The notes under the pieces are model-generated. The model made no database searches. It had not been told where the DNA came from and was given only the letters and a program-made list of their open reading frames with translations. The position numbers and the translations under genes are program-made. Source: Taenia hydatigena (lineage: Eukaryota; Platyhelminthes; Cestoda; Cyclophyllidea; Taeniidae). From it: a stretch of DNA of 64,000 nucleotides. Location: contig JADWOT020001916.1 of assembly GCA_036345935.2 (NCBI GenBank), forward strand, positions 271,445 to 335,444, read 5' to 3'. Positions 35,730 to 47,170 of this stretch are shown here, in pieces; within the stretch, counting starts at the first letter, position 1, and every line of letters begins with the position of its first letter.

Positions 35730-37610
35730 ATGTTCGCGGGTCCGGCTATTGGTATTGATTTAGGAACTACCTTCTCCTGCGTTGGCGTTTTTCGAAACGG
35801 CAATGTCGACATCATTTCTAACGCTCAGGGTCGCCGCAAAACGCCGAGCTACGTCGCATTTACGGACAACGAACACCTTATCGGAGATGCTGCAAAGATG
35901 CAGGCTGCCGTGAATCCCACCAATACGGTGTATGATATGAAACGTCTTATCGGACGTCGCTTCAATGATGAGGTCGTGCAAGATGATAAGAAGCACTGGC
36001 CATTCAAGGTGATCAATTCAAACAAGAAACCGAAGGTTGAAGTAAAGTGCTGTGGTGAGACAAAGCAATTCACCGCAGAGGAGATCTCGTCCATGGTGCT
36101 GCTGGAGATGAAGAAGACAGCAGAGGCTTATTTGGGCGAGAAGGTGACAAATGCAGTTATCACAGTGCCAGCCAATTTCAATAGCAATCAACGCCAGGCA
36201 ACAATTAATGCTGGCAGAATAGCAGGTTTGAATGTGATGCGCATCATCAGTGAGCCAATGGCAGCTGCTCTCGCCTACGGTTTAGGCAAGGGTGACCACA
36301 GGGAGCGCAACGTGCTCATCTTCGATTTGGGTGGTGGTACCTTCGATGCGGTTATTATGTCCATAGACAACGGAAAATTTGAGATGAAGGCTGTTGGCGG
36401 TGACACGCACTTGGGTGGTGGTGACTTTGACTCTCGACTGGTGGATTACTGCGTAAAGAAATTTGAGCAAGAACATGGAGGAATAGATTTGACAACCAAT
36501 GCAAAAGCCATCAGCCGTCTGAGAAGTGTGTGTGAGAATGCAAAAAGAACGTTGAGTTTGCTTGAGCACACGAGCATCGAGGTCGACTCTTTGTTTAAGG
36601 ACATCGGTTTCTCTGTGTCCATCTCAAGGCACCTTTTTGAGCAATTGTGCTCGGACCTCTTTGAGAGGATGCTGGATATTATAAACGAGGTGTTGAGAGA
36701 TGCGAAGTTGAGAAAGGCTGATATTCACGAAATACTATTGGTGGGTGGATCGACACGCATTTTGAAGGTGCAGCACATGCTACAGGAATTCTTTGTTGGC
36801 TGTAAGTTTAACAAGTCTATCAACCCAGACGAAGCAGCAGCCTACGGTGCGGCGTTGTTAGCGTCAAAGCAGATTGATAAAAAGCCGCTGGTAATGATGG
36901 AAGTGACACCACTATCATTGATTTTGGTGAAAAGTAGTGGTGAAGTAACGCCGTTGATAGAGCGCAATATGAAAATTCCAACGAAAAAGACAGGGACCCT
37001 CATTACCTTCTCCATGTATCAACAGGACTTGTTACTACGGGTATGTGAAGGTGGGTGTGCATTAACAAATGACACCAAATTGCTCGGCAAGTTTCGCTTG
37101 TTAGGTATCCCGCCTTCACCGCGTGAGTTTCCACGGATAGAAATTACCTTTTCCATTGACGAAAATGGCGTTCTCAGTGTGTCAGCAGTGGACAAGTTAT
37201 CAAGGAAGCAGATTAATGTCTGTGTTAAGGACACGAGTTGCCTGTGGGAAGAGCAGATCGAGCAGATGATTAATAAAGCTGAGAAGTTAAAGCAGGCGAG
37301 TGAGAAGCAGAGAAGTAAGATGGCAATGAGGAATATGCTAGAAGACTACATATTCACCATACAGTCGGAAATAGAGAAGGATGAGGTAAGACAACTGACA
37401 TCGGAGGAGCAACGCAAAAGTGTACGCACGATGTGTGAGAACACACTTGGTTGGATGGACTTCCACGAAGATGCCACAAAGGAGGCTTATGAGCATATGC
37501 GCAAAAAGGTGGAGAGCGTGTGCGGCTCCATTACGTCAGTGAAGAAACTCGGCTTGTCAACAGAGATTTCGAAGGCGAGGTCGCCAATTGGTAATTTGAA
37601 TTGCCTCTAG
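35730..37610 (+). CDS. Divergent cytosolic-type HSP70, single exon, no EEVD tail
   Basis: A 626-residue HSP70-family chaperone: an ATPase that binds and releases unfolded peptides with J-protein and nucleotide-exchange partners. The start is ATG at 35,730; the frame is open six codons further upstream but has a TAG and no earlier ATG. The nucleotide-binding domain (about 1-380) keeps D10, K71, E175, D199, T204 and D206 in canonical positions. The family signatures IDLGTTFS, FDLGGGTFD and LLVGGSTR are present. The substrate-binding domain and helical lid follow. Oddities: the interdomain linker normally reading DLLLLD is PLVMME after a gap of about five residues. The SBD peptide loop lacks the DNQPG motif. 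The C-terminus ends NLNCL without GGMP repeats or EEVD, so TPR co-chaperone docking is not expected. It resembles the tapeworm-expanded HSP70 class. There is no intron or internal stop, so probably functional, or a retained retrocopy. Confidence 0.95.
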   Translation: MFAGPAIGIDLGTTFSCVGVFRNGNVDIISNAQGRRKTPSYVAFTDNEHLIGDAAKMQAAVNPTNTVYDMKRLIGRRFNDEVVQDDKKHWPFKVINSNKKPKVEVKCCGETKQFTAEEISSMVLLEMKKTAEAYLGEKVTNAVITVPANFNSNQRQATINAGRIAGLNVMRIISEPMAAALAYGLGKGDHRERNVLIFDLGGGTFDAVIMSIDNGKFEMKAVGGDTHLGGGDFDSRLVDYCVKKFEQEHGGIDLTTNAKAISRLRSVCENAKRTLSLLEHTSIEVDSLFKDIGFSVSISRHLFEQLCSDLFERMLDIINEVLRDAKLRKADIHEILLVGGSTRILKVQHMLQEFFVGCKFNKSINPDEAAAYGAALLASKQIDKKPLVMMEVTPLSLILVKSSGEVTPLIERNMKIPTKKTGTLITFSMYQQDLLLRVCEGGCALTNDTKLLGKFRLLGIPPSPREFPRIEITFSIDENGVLSVSAVDKLSRKQINVCVKDTSCLWEEQIEQMINKAEKLKQASEKQRSKMAMRNMLEDYIFTIQSEIEKDEVRQLTSEEQRKSVRTMCENTLGWMDFHEDATKEAYEHMRKKVESVCGSITSVKKLGLSTEISKARSPIGNLNCL

Positions 37611-37711
37611 CTCATTTGGTCCTGAAACGAGTAGTCACAAAACTTGGAACCTCGTGACCATGCTGTGATTACCTACCTCTAATCCAAGCCACAAGTTGTT
37701 ATCCATTTTGC

Positions 37712-37717
37712 ATTAAA
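37712..37717 (+). terminator. Candidate polyadenylation signal of HSP70
   Basis: ATTAAA about 100 bases after the HSP70 stop codon, in a T-rich context. It is the common variant of AATAAA and the first plausible signal downstream. Confidence 0.4.
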
Positions 37718-37759
37718 TGAATCTTTTAGCACCCACTTGGTCATTTATTTGCCCTCACA

Positions 37760-40700
37760 CATTCCTCCTAATACACTTCTTTTTTAATTCACCTACATCA
37801 TGGTATCAGCCCAAAATTTTCAGGAGGGATTCTAGGGGTGACCTCTCCATAATTTTAATGGGAGTACTGCGGGTAATTCAATAATGGTCAATCGCTCTAC
37901 GATACATGTGACTGTAGCCAGGGTGGACATAACGCGGCAGATCGAGTAGGATCCCGACCAAACTTACCGGCCGTGGAGGCATCAGTGTCAGATTTCAATG
38001 CTTCTGCGAGGTCTTTTGTGCCCATATACGCAATGATACCCAAACTTTTCATAGTCTGTCTTTCTCCACGCAAACACCCTTATTGATAATGGCATGTATG
38101 CAATCAAGCCTAGTCAAGATAATCTAAGTCAGACATTGGCATATCAAAAATGGGTAATAATTGTTTCATTATGCATTTTTGGATCAGCGCTAAGTACTGA
38201 TGGCTGTAATAGGACCCGCAGTGGATCTTATCCAAAGCATTTAAAAGGGCCCTATCTACCATGAAGATCCTTTCTTAGAGTGAAAGGCGCTGACCATGGG
38301 ATTGGCGATGGGTGTTTAAGGACCATCTCCCCAAAGGCTAAGTCAAATCATTATGTTGAATAAAAACTAAAAAGTGTGATATAGCGATACGTTGAAAGAG
38401 CTGCATGGAATATGGCGATTATGTGAGAGGACTGAAGGCCATTGGAAGGAATGAAGGCATGAATGCAGGCTATGAGGACTAAGTTGGGAAATTAACGATA
38501 CAGGCAATAAGCGCAGAGATTCGCGCCCGATTTATGTTTGCTGAACTTACCGCCGTTTGCGCTCGCCCACCTCACGGCGCTTCACATCGCTGTTCGAGTT
38601 GTCTTAGTTTGAGTTTGAACACCAAATACTTTGTGTTTTCTATATTGTGGTCTGCGCCCATATGCACACATATGTGCTTTGCAATTTCAGGGCCCGTCAC
38701 TCTACTTAATTTTGAAGGCTCCACTCATATTTAATGAGTAGCGAAATGATATTCTTATGGTGGAAAATTTGTGAGCTTAGTCTGAATCAACTTTGCCTAT
38801 TCATATTCCTGCAAACAAACAGAGGCGTCGTTTATTGAAAGAAGAGGCTTCTGCAGTAAGTATAAGAAGCAATATTTTGAATCAACGTAAAAGGGCTTGT
38901 AGCTTAATCCTTGTGATTGGCACTGTTTAGAACATTAGCCCAAGATATCCTTGCTTGGTGCCACAGGGAACTCTGATTTAAGCACAGGTTGAGCATGTGT
39001 GCCCTGTCCCGTTAACCAGTTAGTTAGTCCCAAATCCCCTTAGAGTTGTTTTGAGTAAACGATTAAAGCGCAGGGAGTTAAGATTGGAGGATCTCTAAGG
39101 AATACTGTAACCCTTCTTGTTATCTAATAAGTTGGTCTTAATTTACCAGCATTTCAAAAGAACACCATCTATTACACATCTGTACGACAGTCTCTTAAAC
39201 TCTGAGGTGAATGCGGCTTAGGTGTAGGTTTAAAAGGAGAACTAAAGCATTACATAAATGAAAACCTGACAACGAACAGTCTAGCCGTGTCACACGTATG
39301 TCGAGACCAGATTTTCTGCGTAAGTTCCCCACTTCAAAGGTTGATGCACGAATTAATGCAGACCCCTCTACTTCAGATAATGCCTACCTGTTCATAGTAC
39401 CCGAACGAGGTGATTCTGTAGCACTAGAATAGCCTTCTTCCACATGCTAACTTGGGCAGACGGTAAGTTAAAAGTAGCGAAACTAGACTACCATGAGTTA
39501 GAAGATATTTATTGACATGAAAGCCAGTTTTTAATGTAGACACCCAGTAATATCATCCGTTTTGTCAATAGCTGTAATAAGTAACTCGGAAAAATCCCTG
39601 ATCAGCGTGACACTCAAGTCGAAGCCTGTTGGCACCCCTCCGCTGACTGGTTTAAAAGTTATCAAATGAAGTCAACTTTCGCTATTTTAGAACAATGAGG
39701 GAACCTGAGACAGGCTGCGGACGTATAGTTTTCCGCAGTCGCCTTTCTTTATGCTTCATAAGTGCTGAAACATTCACTCGATTGCCACATCACCGAAGAT
39801 TAAAAAGTTGGATGCTAATTGATTCTGCAAGCATTACTTGATTAGAGAGACTGGTTAATACCTTTCTGTTTCACAAGCGTCCAGATGTGCTGTCGTGCGA
39901 GAAGAGGTGAAAGTCTAAGGCGTTCGAATGAATGACTTTATGAGCAGCAGCCGGAGAGATTAGCCGTTGAACAAGGACCCGATTTGGGAAAATTGCACTC
40001 ATGTTTGTTCCAGCATTCTCAAAAACTATTCCTTGATGCGCACATCAAAGGAGTGCTACAGGACACTTTAATCTCCTCATGTTGTTCCATGCACAATTGC
40101 CTATTTAACCATCGAGAAGGAGATAGATAAAGGATCCTGATCCATGGTCAAAGACAGATTCCAGCGAACAGGAGAAGGCAAAGGCAACACTCAAGACAGC
40201 AGGCGCAAAACATAATTTCACGTGTTTATACATAAGGTCTGCCTACTAGATGGGAAAACTCGTCATGACTCCCCAGGCATTGTACCATTCAAACAATCAC
40301 ATAAACTACGGCTAATTGTTCATACCAGCTTGATTCTTGCCCAAAAGCAGCAAAATCAGCATTTCCATTAATTGTGTTTATTCTTCTAAACACTAATAGT
40401 GCCATTATGAGTCTTAATGTAGCACATCTCCAGTCATCACAAACCTCAATTGAACGCGTGCCACATATATGTGACACGACAAACGAACAGCTATACAAGG
40501 GATGTAGAGACCGTTTTGCGAGCCAGCCGTGCCAGTCATTAAATTTTCATGCAAATCAGGGTACTTGATCTCAACGCCATTGCTCTCTTTTGGCAATTCT
40601 ACTCGGTTAGGAGTCTCGTCCAGCTCATAACTGGATTCAGTGGTAGAAAATTCTGTTGACCATAAAGCGTGTCCACAGTTGGCCATTGCAACACCGGTCG

Positions 40701-40887
40701 AAAGGCATATTTAATTTAAAAATACATGCTTCTATTCATCTCCTTGTAATAGGGTTTCCCGTCTGTTCCGTCTTGCCTTGTTGTTCTTACTTTTGAGCTG
40801 CTCGGTCGCATCCATCCTGCTTCAATTCAGCTAGTAGGGAAGCAGAGGAAGTAACGTCAGTTCAGTTATTTCGTATCCCTACATATT
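37760..40887. other. No recognisable gene
   Basis: No family-level similarity or repeat copy was noticed. ORFs at 38,534-38,734, 40,289-40,498 and 40,414-40,686 are short, overlap on opposite strands and look like chance. Confidence 0.4.
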
Positions 40888-41777
40888 AGCTCTTTGCCTT
40901 TATTTTTCCACTTTAGCGACATGAGAACGTCTCGCACTTCTGTATCCCTCACGCTTCTCTCACCTTCACCTCCCCCAAGCCCAAGATCAATTCTCCCCTC
41001 TCTCCTTCTCCTCCTCACCCTCATCGTGTGTCAGCGCCCTCCTCGTAGATGATTTAATTGGCCAGAAGGACAAGTTAGAAGATCATGATGGGATAAAATG
41101 TGCTTTTACACCCAAATACACATAAGCACATACACGTTCCTACCTGTTTTCGTAAGACACTAATTAAGATGTGCCTTCAAAAGGGCGAGAATAAAAGTGA
41201 ACAATGACATACACACAAGCTTAAGCGTAGATACATAGTGGAAAGGGAGCGGGCGGCTTACACCGGAAAGCATACAACCTTACCCTTTATTATAGAGCGT
41301 CATAGACTAGAAAGTGAGTTGGGCAGGTGAGAATTTGGTCAGCCTACAAATTACAAAGAGAGAAGTGGGAGCAATACGGCCACCTTAGCTCTCGAAGGAA
41401 TAAGTAAAGGAGGAGTAAAAATAGGAGATGGAATTGAGGCGAAGTAGTGTAGGACAAACTAAAGGGACAGAGAAAATGATAGAAATGGAGAAGTAATGGT
41501 AATCCAAGCTAAGCTATGCCAAAACAAGATTTGGTTTCGGGTAGAGTGTGGTTGAATCAGGTCCACTCTCACCCATGCTAGTCTGATCTGAGTTATGAAT
41601 CTGGACATTATTCACTCATGTCAAAATCGAGATCAAGACTAGTGGAGAGATGAAGGGGAACTTACAAAGAGGACACCGATAGACGATAAGGTAGGAGGGA
41701 AGGTGAGAGAAACTTAACAGAGACAGAAGAGTGAGACGTTCTCGTGAAGCTAAAGTGAAAAATAAAGGTAAGGAGCT
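40888..41777 (+). mobile_element. R1 element, complete copy with long terminal inverted repeats (890 bp)
   Basis: The left end (AGCTCTTTGCCTTTATTTTT at 40,888) and the right end (reverse complement AGCTCCTTACCTTTATTTTT, ending 41,777) are inverted repeats. They extend inward through ACTTTAGC, GAGAACGTCTC and CTCTCACCTTC to about 41,037 on the left and 41,669 on the right, with indels. The interior has no coding ORF, making this a non-autonomous, MITE-like or foldback element. Other copies are at 8.5, 16.4 and 58.5 kb. The target duplication is unclear: TA lies at both edges but cannot be distinguished from chance, so the superfamily is unassigned. Confidence 0.8.
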
Positions 41778-42574
41778 GTATTGTAGAGAGTAACTACTGC
41801 CCTTTTCCGAATTAGTTGTATATGGGGAGCGCAATCAACGTGACAATGCAAGGCACAATACAGTGAGCATATAGAGTGCAGTAGGAGACAAAGGAGAGAA
41901 AAAAGACGTAGACAGAAGAGCTCCTCTCTGCCCATTTCAAAGACGCCACCAGTTCTACCTCTTGGGTGTGTGCCTCAAATACCTAATGTCTGCGAGAAAG
42001 GAAAAGAAGACCTCAATTTACATGACATATTTTGTGTCGAGTTGATTTGACGGAACAAATCAGAGTGCTGTGCTGACTTAAATGATAACGTATGAGGCAC
42101 CTTATCCAAGCTTGTCATAATCTAGCCTAGGTTGCTAATCTTGTTTTTACTAATCCAGTCCATATTAGTTGGAGCTGGTCAGGCCTAGACTTGCGTACCA
42201 TGCTACAGTGCTTCCGCAGTAGAACATGAATAATGGGCAAGTTGTTTTGCATCAGCCGATCTCTAATGCAGCTGCTTATTTGGAGACTTCGAAAATATTT
42301 GAGACATGAAGAGTAGGTGCGGCACACCAAGTGTGGTAAAGAGTAAAATGTTGATTAAAGTACTCGGTGACTCACCCCTAAAGATTGGTGTTAACGAAGG
42401 GCTTTTCTGATGACTGCCTTAATTCTACGCTTGGACGAATTGCTATTTTGCATTACGAATGGCGATGGTGGTCCATGCACTTCTTCGGTAGGAGCGATGC
42501 ACCAGGAATATTCAGCTAAAAGAGACAGAGGATCAATTGAGACTGAGGCGAAGAGGTAAGAAGTCGAGGTATGG

Positions 42575-42815
42575 AGCTGTGGTGCAGTGTTCTTCATCTC
42601 TTTCCTACCTTTTCCAATCCTTTCCAACAATAATTTGCCTGCCCACTCATCTAGCCATGTGATTGAGTAAAATAAAAAGGAATCGGATTAATGAAGAAAG
42701 TTGCATTTCTTTCGAATGCCACACTCGAAGAGGCTAATCGTAGTTTTTCATTTCATGCGATTTTCAATGGATGCCAGATATGATAATATTGAACCGACGC
42801 GCGCAAATGAAATGA
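42575..42815 (+). repeat. R3 dispersed repeat, copy 2
   Basis: Counterpart of 13,760-14,010 with the GCCACACTCGAAGAGGCTA motif and similar flanking blocks. Similarity may extend on both sides but becomes hard to follow by eye. Confidence 0.5.
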
Positions 42816-42999
42816 GGGATGAGAGTGGAATACGGATGGATCGTGGATAAGAACGAAGATAAAGCAAGAGCAGGTGTGCAAGGAGTAAATTATCTACGTA
42901 AAGCTATTGATAAAAAGGGAAGAAAAAAAGTGGGTGTAAAATTGAATAATTGTAGCTGAAAAACTAAGAACACAGATTGCAGCTATGTGCTTATGCTAT

Positions 43000-45900
43000 T
43001 CCAGTTTCCGTATTAAAATCCTTTGCTGTACATTGTGTTCACTCCTAGGCAGCAAAAGTCTTAAAATTAAACTGCACTTCACTGGAACGCAAGTACATCA
43101 ACAATTGACGCCTAAGCTTAGTTGATCACAGATTGGAATTAACAAAATCTGATGTGGTGTAATATCCGTGCAGCCTGGATTCTTGTTAATGCACACCCTC
43201 AGTACGGCTGCATGACAAAAATGCTGTAGTTTCAAAGGAGACCTACGTTTGTGACACTGTAGCAATTTAACAAAAAAACCTTATTGGAGTCACCTCAATG
43301 TCAAGGTAAGAAATACTTAAAGCGCAGTGCACCTGGGCTAAGTTGCCATTGTTTTACTTATGCGATGCCTTACACATACATTGATCTAAGCTACCGGTCA
43401 AAACCTAATACCATTCAGGCCTTTCCCATGGCGGTGAGCAGCCTTGTCTTGAAGGCTTCTGACCATAGTCATATAGCTGATCAATGAACCAAATTGACCA
43501 ATATTTTATGCGTAGTTTACAGATGTGTGTACTAGAGCAATTTGTATAATGCACTTTAACTGAGCATTAATAATTAAAATCTTGGTAATAAACAGCAAAG
43601 TTTAATTGTCTAGAAGTGGCCACTGCCAGTTTATGCGCGACAGACATAGTAAGGAACCATAAGTTGCAATTTATTCTTATCTGATTTATGTGTAAAGTGA
43701 TGCTAAAGGCAGATTTCTGATTCGCTCCTTAGAGGACTCATGATTAGCTAATTATGCTCCAGTCAGACGCGATACACTCTAGTGAAATTCGTGGTCCATA
43801 AATTCATCTTTACCCAGTAATTCTCAGTAAGTAAGCCACTTCTGCCCACTTCTGCCAAAATCATGGCACTTTAGTGCAGCGACGGATCCAATTTGCCAAC
43901 GACGTGGAAAGCAGTTACTGCTGATGACCTCAAAAATGATGAGCGATCTAGTTAACTCAAAGAATTGCTTCACTTAACGGAATATGCAACCGACGGTTGA
44001 AATGTGTCTTTAAAACTATAAACATAATATTTATTTATTTGAGATTTTAAACGATCAGGTTTCATAAACATTGCTGGAATAAAACTTATCGCTAATCACA
44101 TTTAGCAAAGTTTTTTTTTTTATTTTGGCCTGATTCTATTTCTATTTTTCAACGATGTATAACAATAACGTTTCGTATCTATCCTACTTAAATGTTACCT
44201 CTCCCTCAAATCCAAAACTTCATCTTTCCAGCTCTACTGCGGGTCTGGCTTACATTATTCATCATTTGGCAATGCTATATCGCATACTAGTCACACCTTT
44301 GCACGAATCTGTACCTACGAAATGATATGGTAAGCAAAAACAATCTTGTTTCCATCCCATTTAAGTATTTGCAAGTATGGCTTTGACGTTCATTAATGAG
44401 GCGGATTCTTGTATTTACTGCTTACACATTGGCATTGAACTCACATGTTCCTTAGGAAAAGGCACATAACAATATATTTATGTATAATAGACATTTCTGT
44501 AAGTTGGTTAAGCCCCGAACGATCGTCCAATTTTTAATCTTTCTCCTAGTGCTAACTACGGAGTCATTCCAGTTGAGTTGGCGAACCGTGTGTTAACAAA
44601 TTCATCTTCCTATCCTGCGATTAAACCGAGATATAGGTGCGAATATCGCAGAAGTGCTACCGAATCAGTTTCTCCTACTTAATTTCCTTCAATTTGGTTT
44701 CACCGCAAAGGCATTAGCGGTTGAGTTTGTAGCAGGGAGGGACAGACTTCTATGCGACACTTCCTTAGATCTGATCATCACATGAATTGAGGCCGTGGCC
44801 CCCAACAGCTGCAAGTAGGCAACTCATAGACAACATTACTACTTCACAACTGTGCCAACACGTGAACATCCTCGCTGCATATAAAATGCTTCCCTTATGT
44901 AAGAGTGATTACTCAATTAGCAAGTAACGTGGCAATTTAGTAAGGCATCAAGCAACCATCATTACCTACGATTTTCAAATGAGAGTGCGCATGGCTGTGC
45001 AGTTAGTGTCAGTCCTTCCCATCATTAGCTGCTCAATGGATCCTTTTCAACGATTGAAAGCCTTCAAAATGCGCCGAGTGGAAGTAGTGGAAACGAGCCT
45101 CACTAGGAGTTGGCTTAACCGCAGAAATTTTAAGTGATTTGCAAGACCTACTGGTAGCAGACAGTGGATAGGATTCACATTCGTGTTTCCTCTCTTCACT
45201 TATTGTTTATTCTGCACAACTTGTGTTTTCGTAAGGAACATATGGAAGCAGAATGTGTCAACCATAACACATCAGTAAACATTTAATGTGATGGCTTGCG
45301 CATACGGGACCTCAACCTCGACTGTCTCTGCTCCCAAGCTGAACTGCTTGCATTCTAAATGATGCTATTTTCGTAGTCTATTGGAGTTACGTTTGATACA
45401 CTGGGCGACAATCAGTCTAGTCTCTCCTAATTCGATCGTAATGCTTCCAAAATATCTTTTGCAAATTAATTTCATACTCACAAATCAAAACTGAATGCGG
45501 AATCTACTTCAATCCGACGGGAGATCTCCGTACCTGCGGAAGCAAAATGGGTTGCAAGGCAACAACCACACTCGTAGTGAAGCTATGCGATAATCCGACC
45601 ATTCCGATCTGCCAATTGGCACTCAATTCGACGATAGCATGGATTACACGCGAAAGCACATTCGAAGTGGAATCTTAACTACCTCGGCTTGCTCAAGACG
45701 CATAAAGCTCGCCAATGGGGAGCAATTAAGCATCCACCAACACCAACACTACAAGCGTGAATGATTCTACCAACGTGTATTGTGTCACGTCTTGATTACA
45801 GCAGAGACAACAAAGTTAGGCGAATTTACTGTGGACCGTGCGTCATGGACGAATGAGTTCTCAGACCTAATTGACCGCTTGCACTACTTCAAAGCAGCCC

Positions 45901-46004
45901 ATATCCACAAGGCGGTTCTCTGGCTTGACATGAGTTACTTTGCTTCTCCACCATAGGAACACTCCAACACCCATGCCACAAGTGATGACACCTCACCGGA
46001 AACG
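43000..46004. other. No recognisable gene, left flank of duplication copy B
   Basis: AT-rich sequence with only small ORFs (for example 43,284-43,487). No repeats of the families above and no RNA gene seen. A T-run at about 44,111-44,121 is unremarkable. Confidence 0.4.
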
Positions 46005-46828
46005 TAACAGTGGACCACCTCACCCCACACGCCTCATCCGCGTCAATCAACAAGCAAATTTATCATCACCTGCGCCAGCCCGTTCAATCCTCACCTTCCT
46101 CTGTTTGCAAAAAAAACACGAGTAAGAGAGTAAAATTCTTAAATTTACTAATTATGGAAAATTCACAGAGACATACAACACTGTAAAGACACCATCACAG
46201 CTTGGCAAGGGAGATGTAGGCATTCGGAACGGCAAGAATTCAGAGCTTTGAGAGTTTTGCGCTGTTCCACATTAAAATGCTGCCAGAAGACACAATTAAT
46301 CATTCTAGTGCCCCTTTTCCTTCTTGACTCATGGTCTTCATGAACTTGGCGGTGGTAGCGGTGTTTCCACACAGACAAATTGCACTTATCACCCGCTTTG
46401 GATAGCGGACGTCTCGTCTGCATTCGATTCACACATTATCGATAATTTGAACTTACAAAGCGAAAACAGCAAGCAGCTCCGTTCAATACGAAGGAACTAA
46501 GGTCCAAACAGAGGTGCTGGTTTTATATCTGCATGAACAATCATAATGCAGCGATGTAATGTGAAGTAGTAAGCGATAGCCCATGTTATGCACGCAATAG
46601 GCATCATTTATCGAGAATGACACAGACCAGCCCCAGTGACTGTGTACAGAGTGCGGAGATGAACCATCCTTCTCATGAAAGAAGGCGTTTACGATCGCCA
46701 ACCCATTCAACAATTTGACGATTGAGCAGCGTAGACGTCTACCGGTCAGTAGCGATAACGCAAATGTTGGTTTTCAGTCCACCCGTTACCTTTATTTGTT
46801 AGGTAAACTTCTCGACACCTAGGGTCTA

Positions 46829-47170
46829 CTTGACACTGCTCAGTGCCTTCTGGTGCGCCCCCTATTAAAGCATCTTCTCTTCCATTGTGCCCGACTAAAA
46901 GGAAGCTGCAATCGGGATGTTTACAAAACCGAAGTGATTAGATATGCATGGAACTGTCCCTTCTAAATGCCACGCCACACACGTGCTGCGTCCTGATCGT
47001 CGTAAGATGTATTCTGGTCGAGTTCAAACCTTGCTAAACGGTTTACACTGATGGAAATACAGACCACAACTACTCGTATTACTCCTCCAGATAAGGACAA
47101 ACTCCAGAGATTGCGGAATGGATGCACAGATTGCGAAAGATACTACACAAGCTAATTCTGTCCATGACCT
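46829..47170. repeat. Insert of about 350 bp present only in copy B
   Basis: In copy A, AGTGTCT runs directly into TCTCTCTTAAAAAAAG (about 19,292-19,318). In copy B the counterparts are GGGTCT (to 46,828) and CCCTCTCAAAACAAAG (from about 47,179), separated by unrelated sequence. No LTR, inverted repeat or pol III box is clear, although a B-box-like GAGTTCAAACC occurs near 47,020. It could be an insertion in B or a deletion in A. Confidence 0.65.

Noticed and set aside
35760..36569. Minus-strand ORFs inside HSP70
   Set aside because: Antisense shadows of a strongly conserved coding gene.
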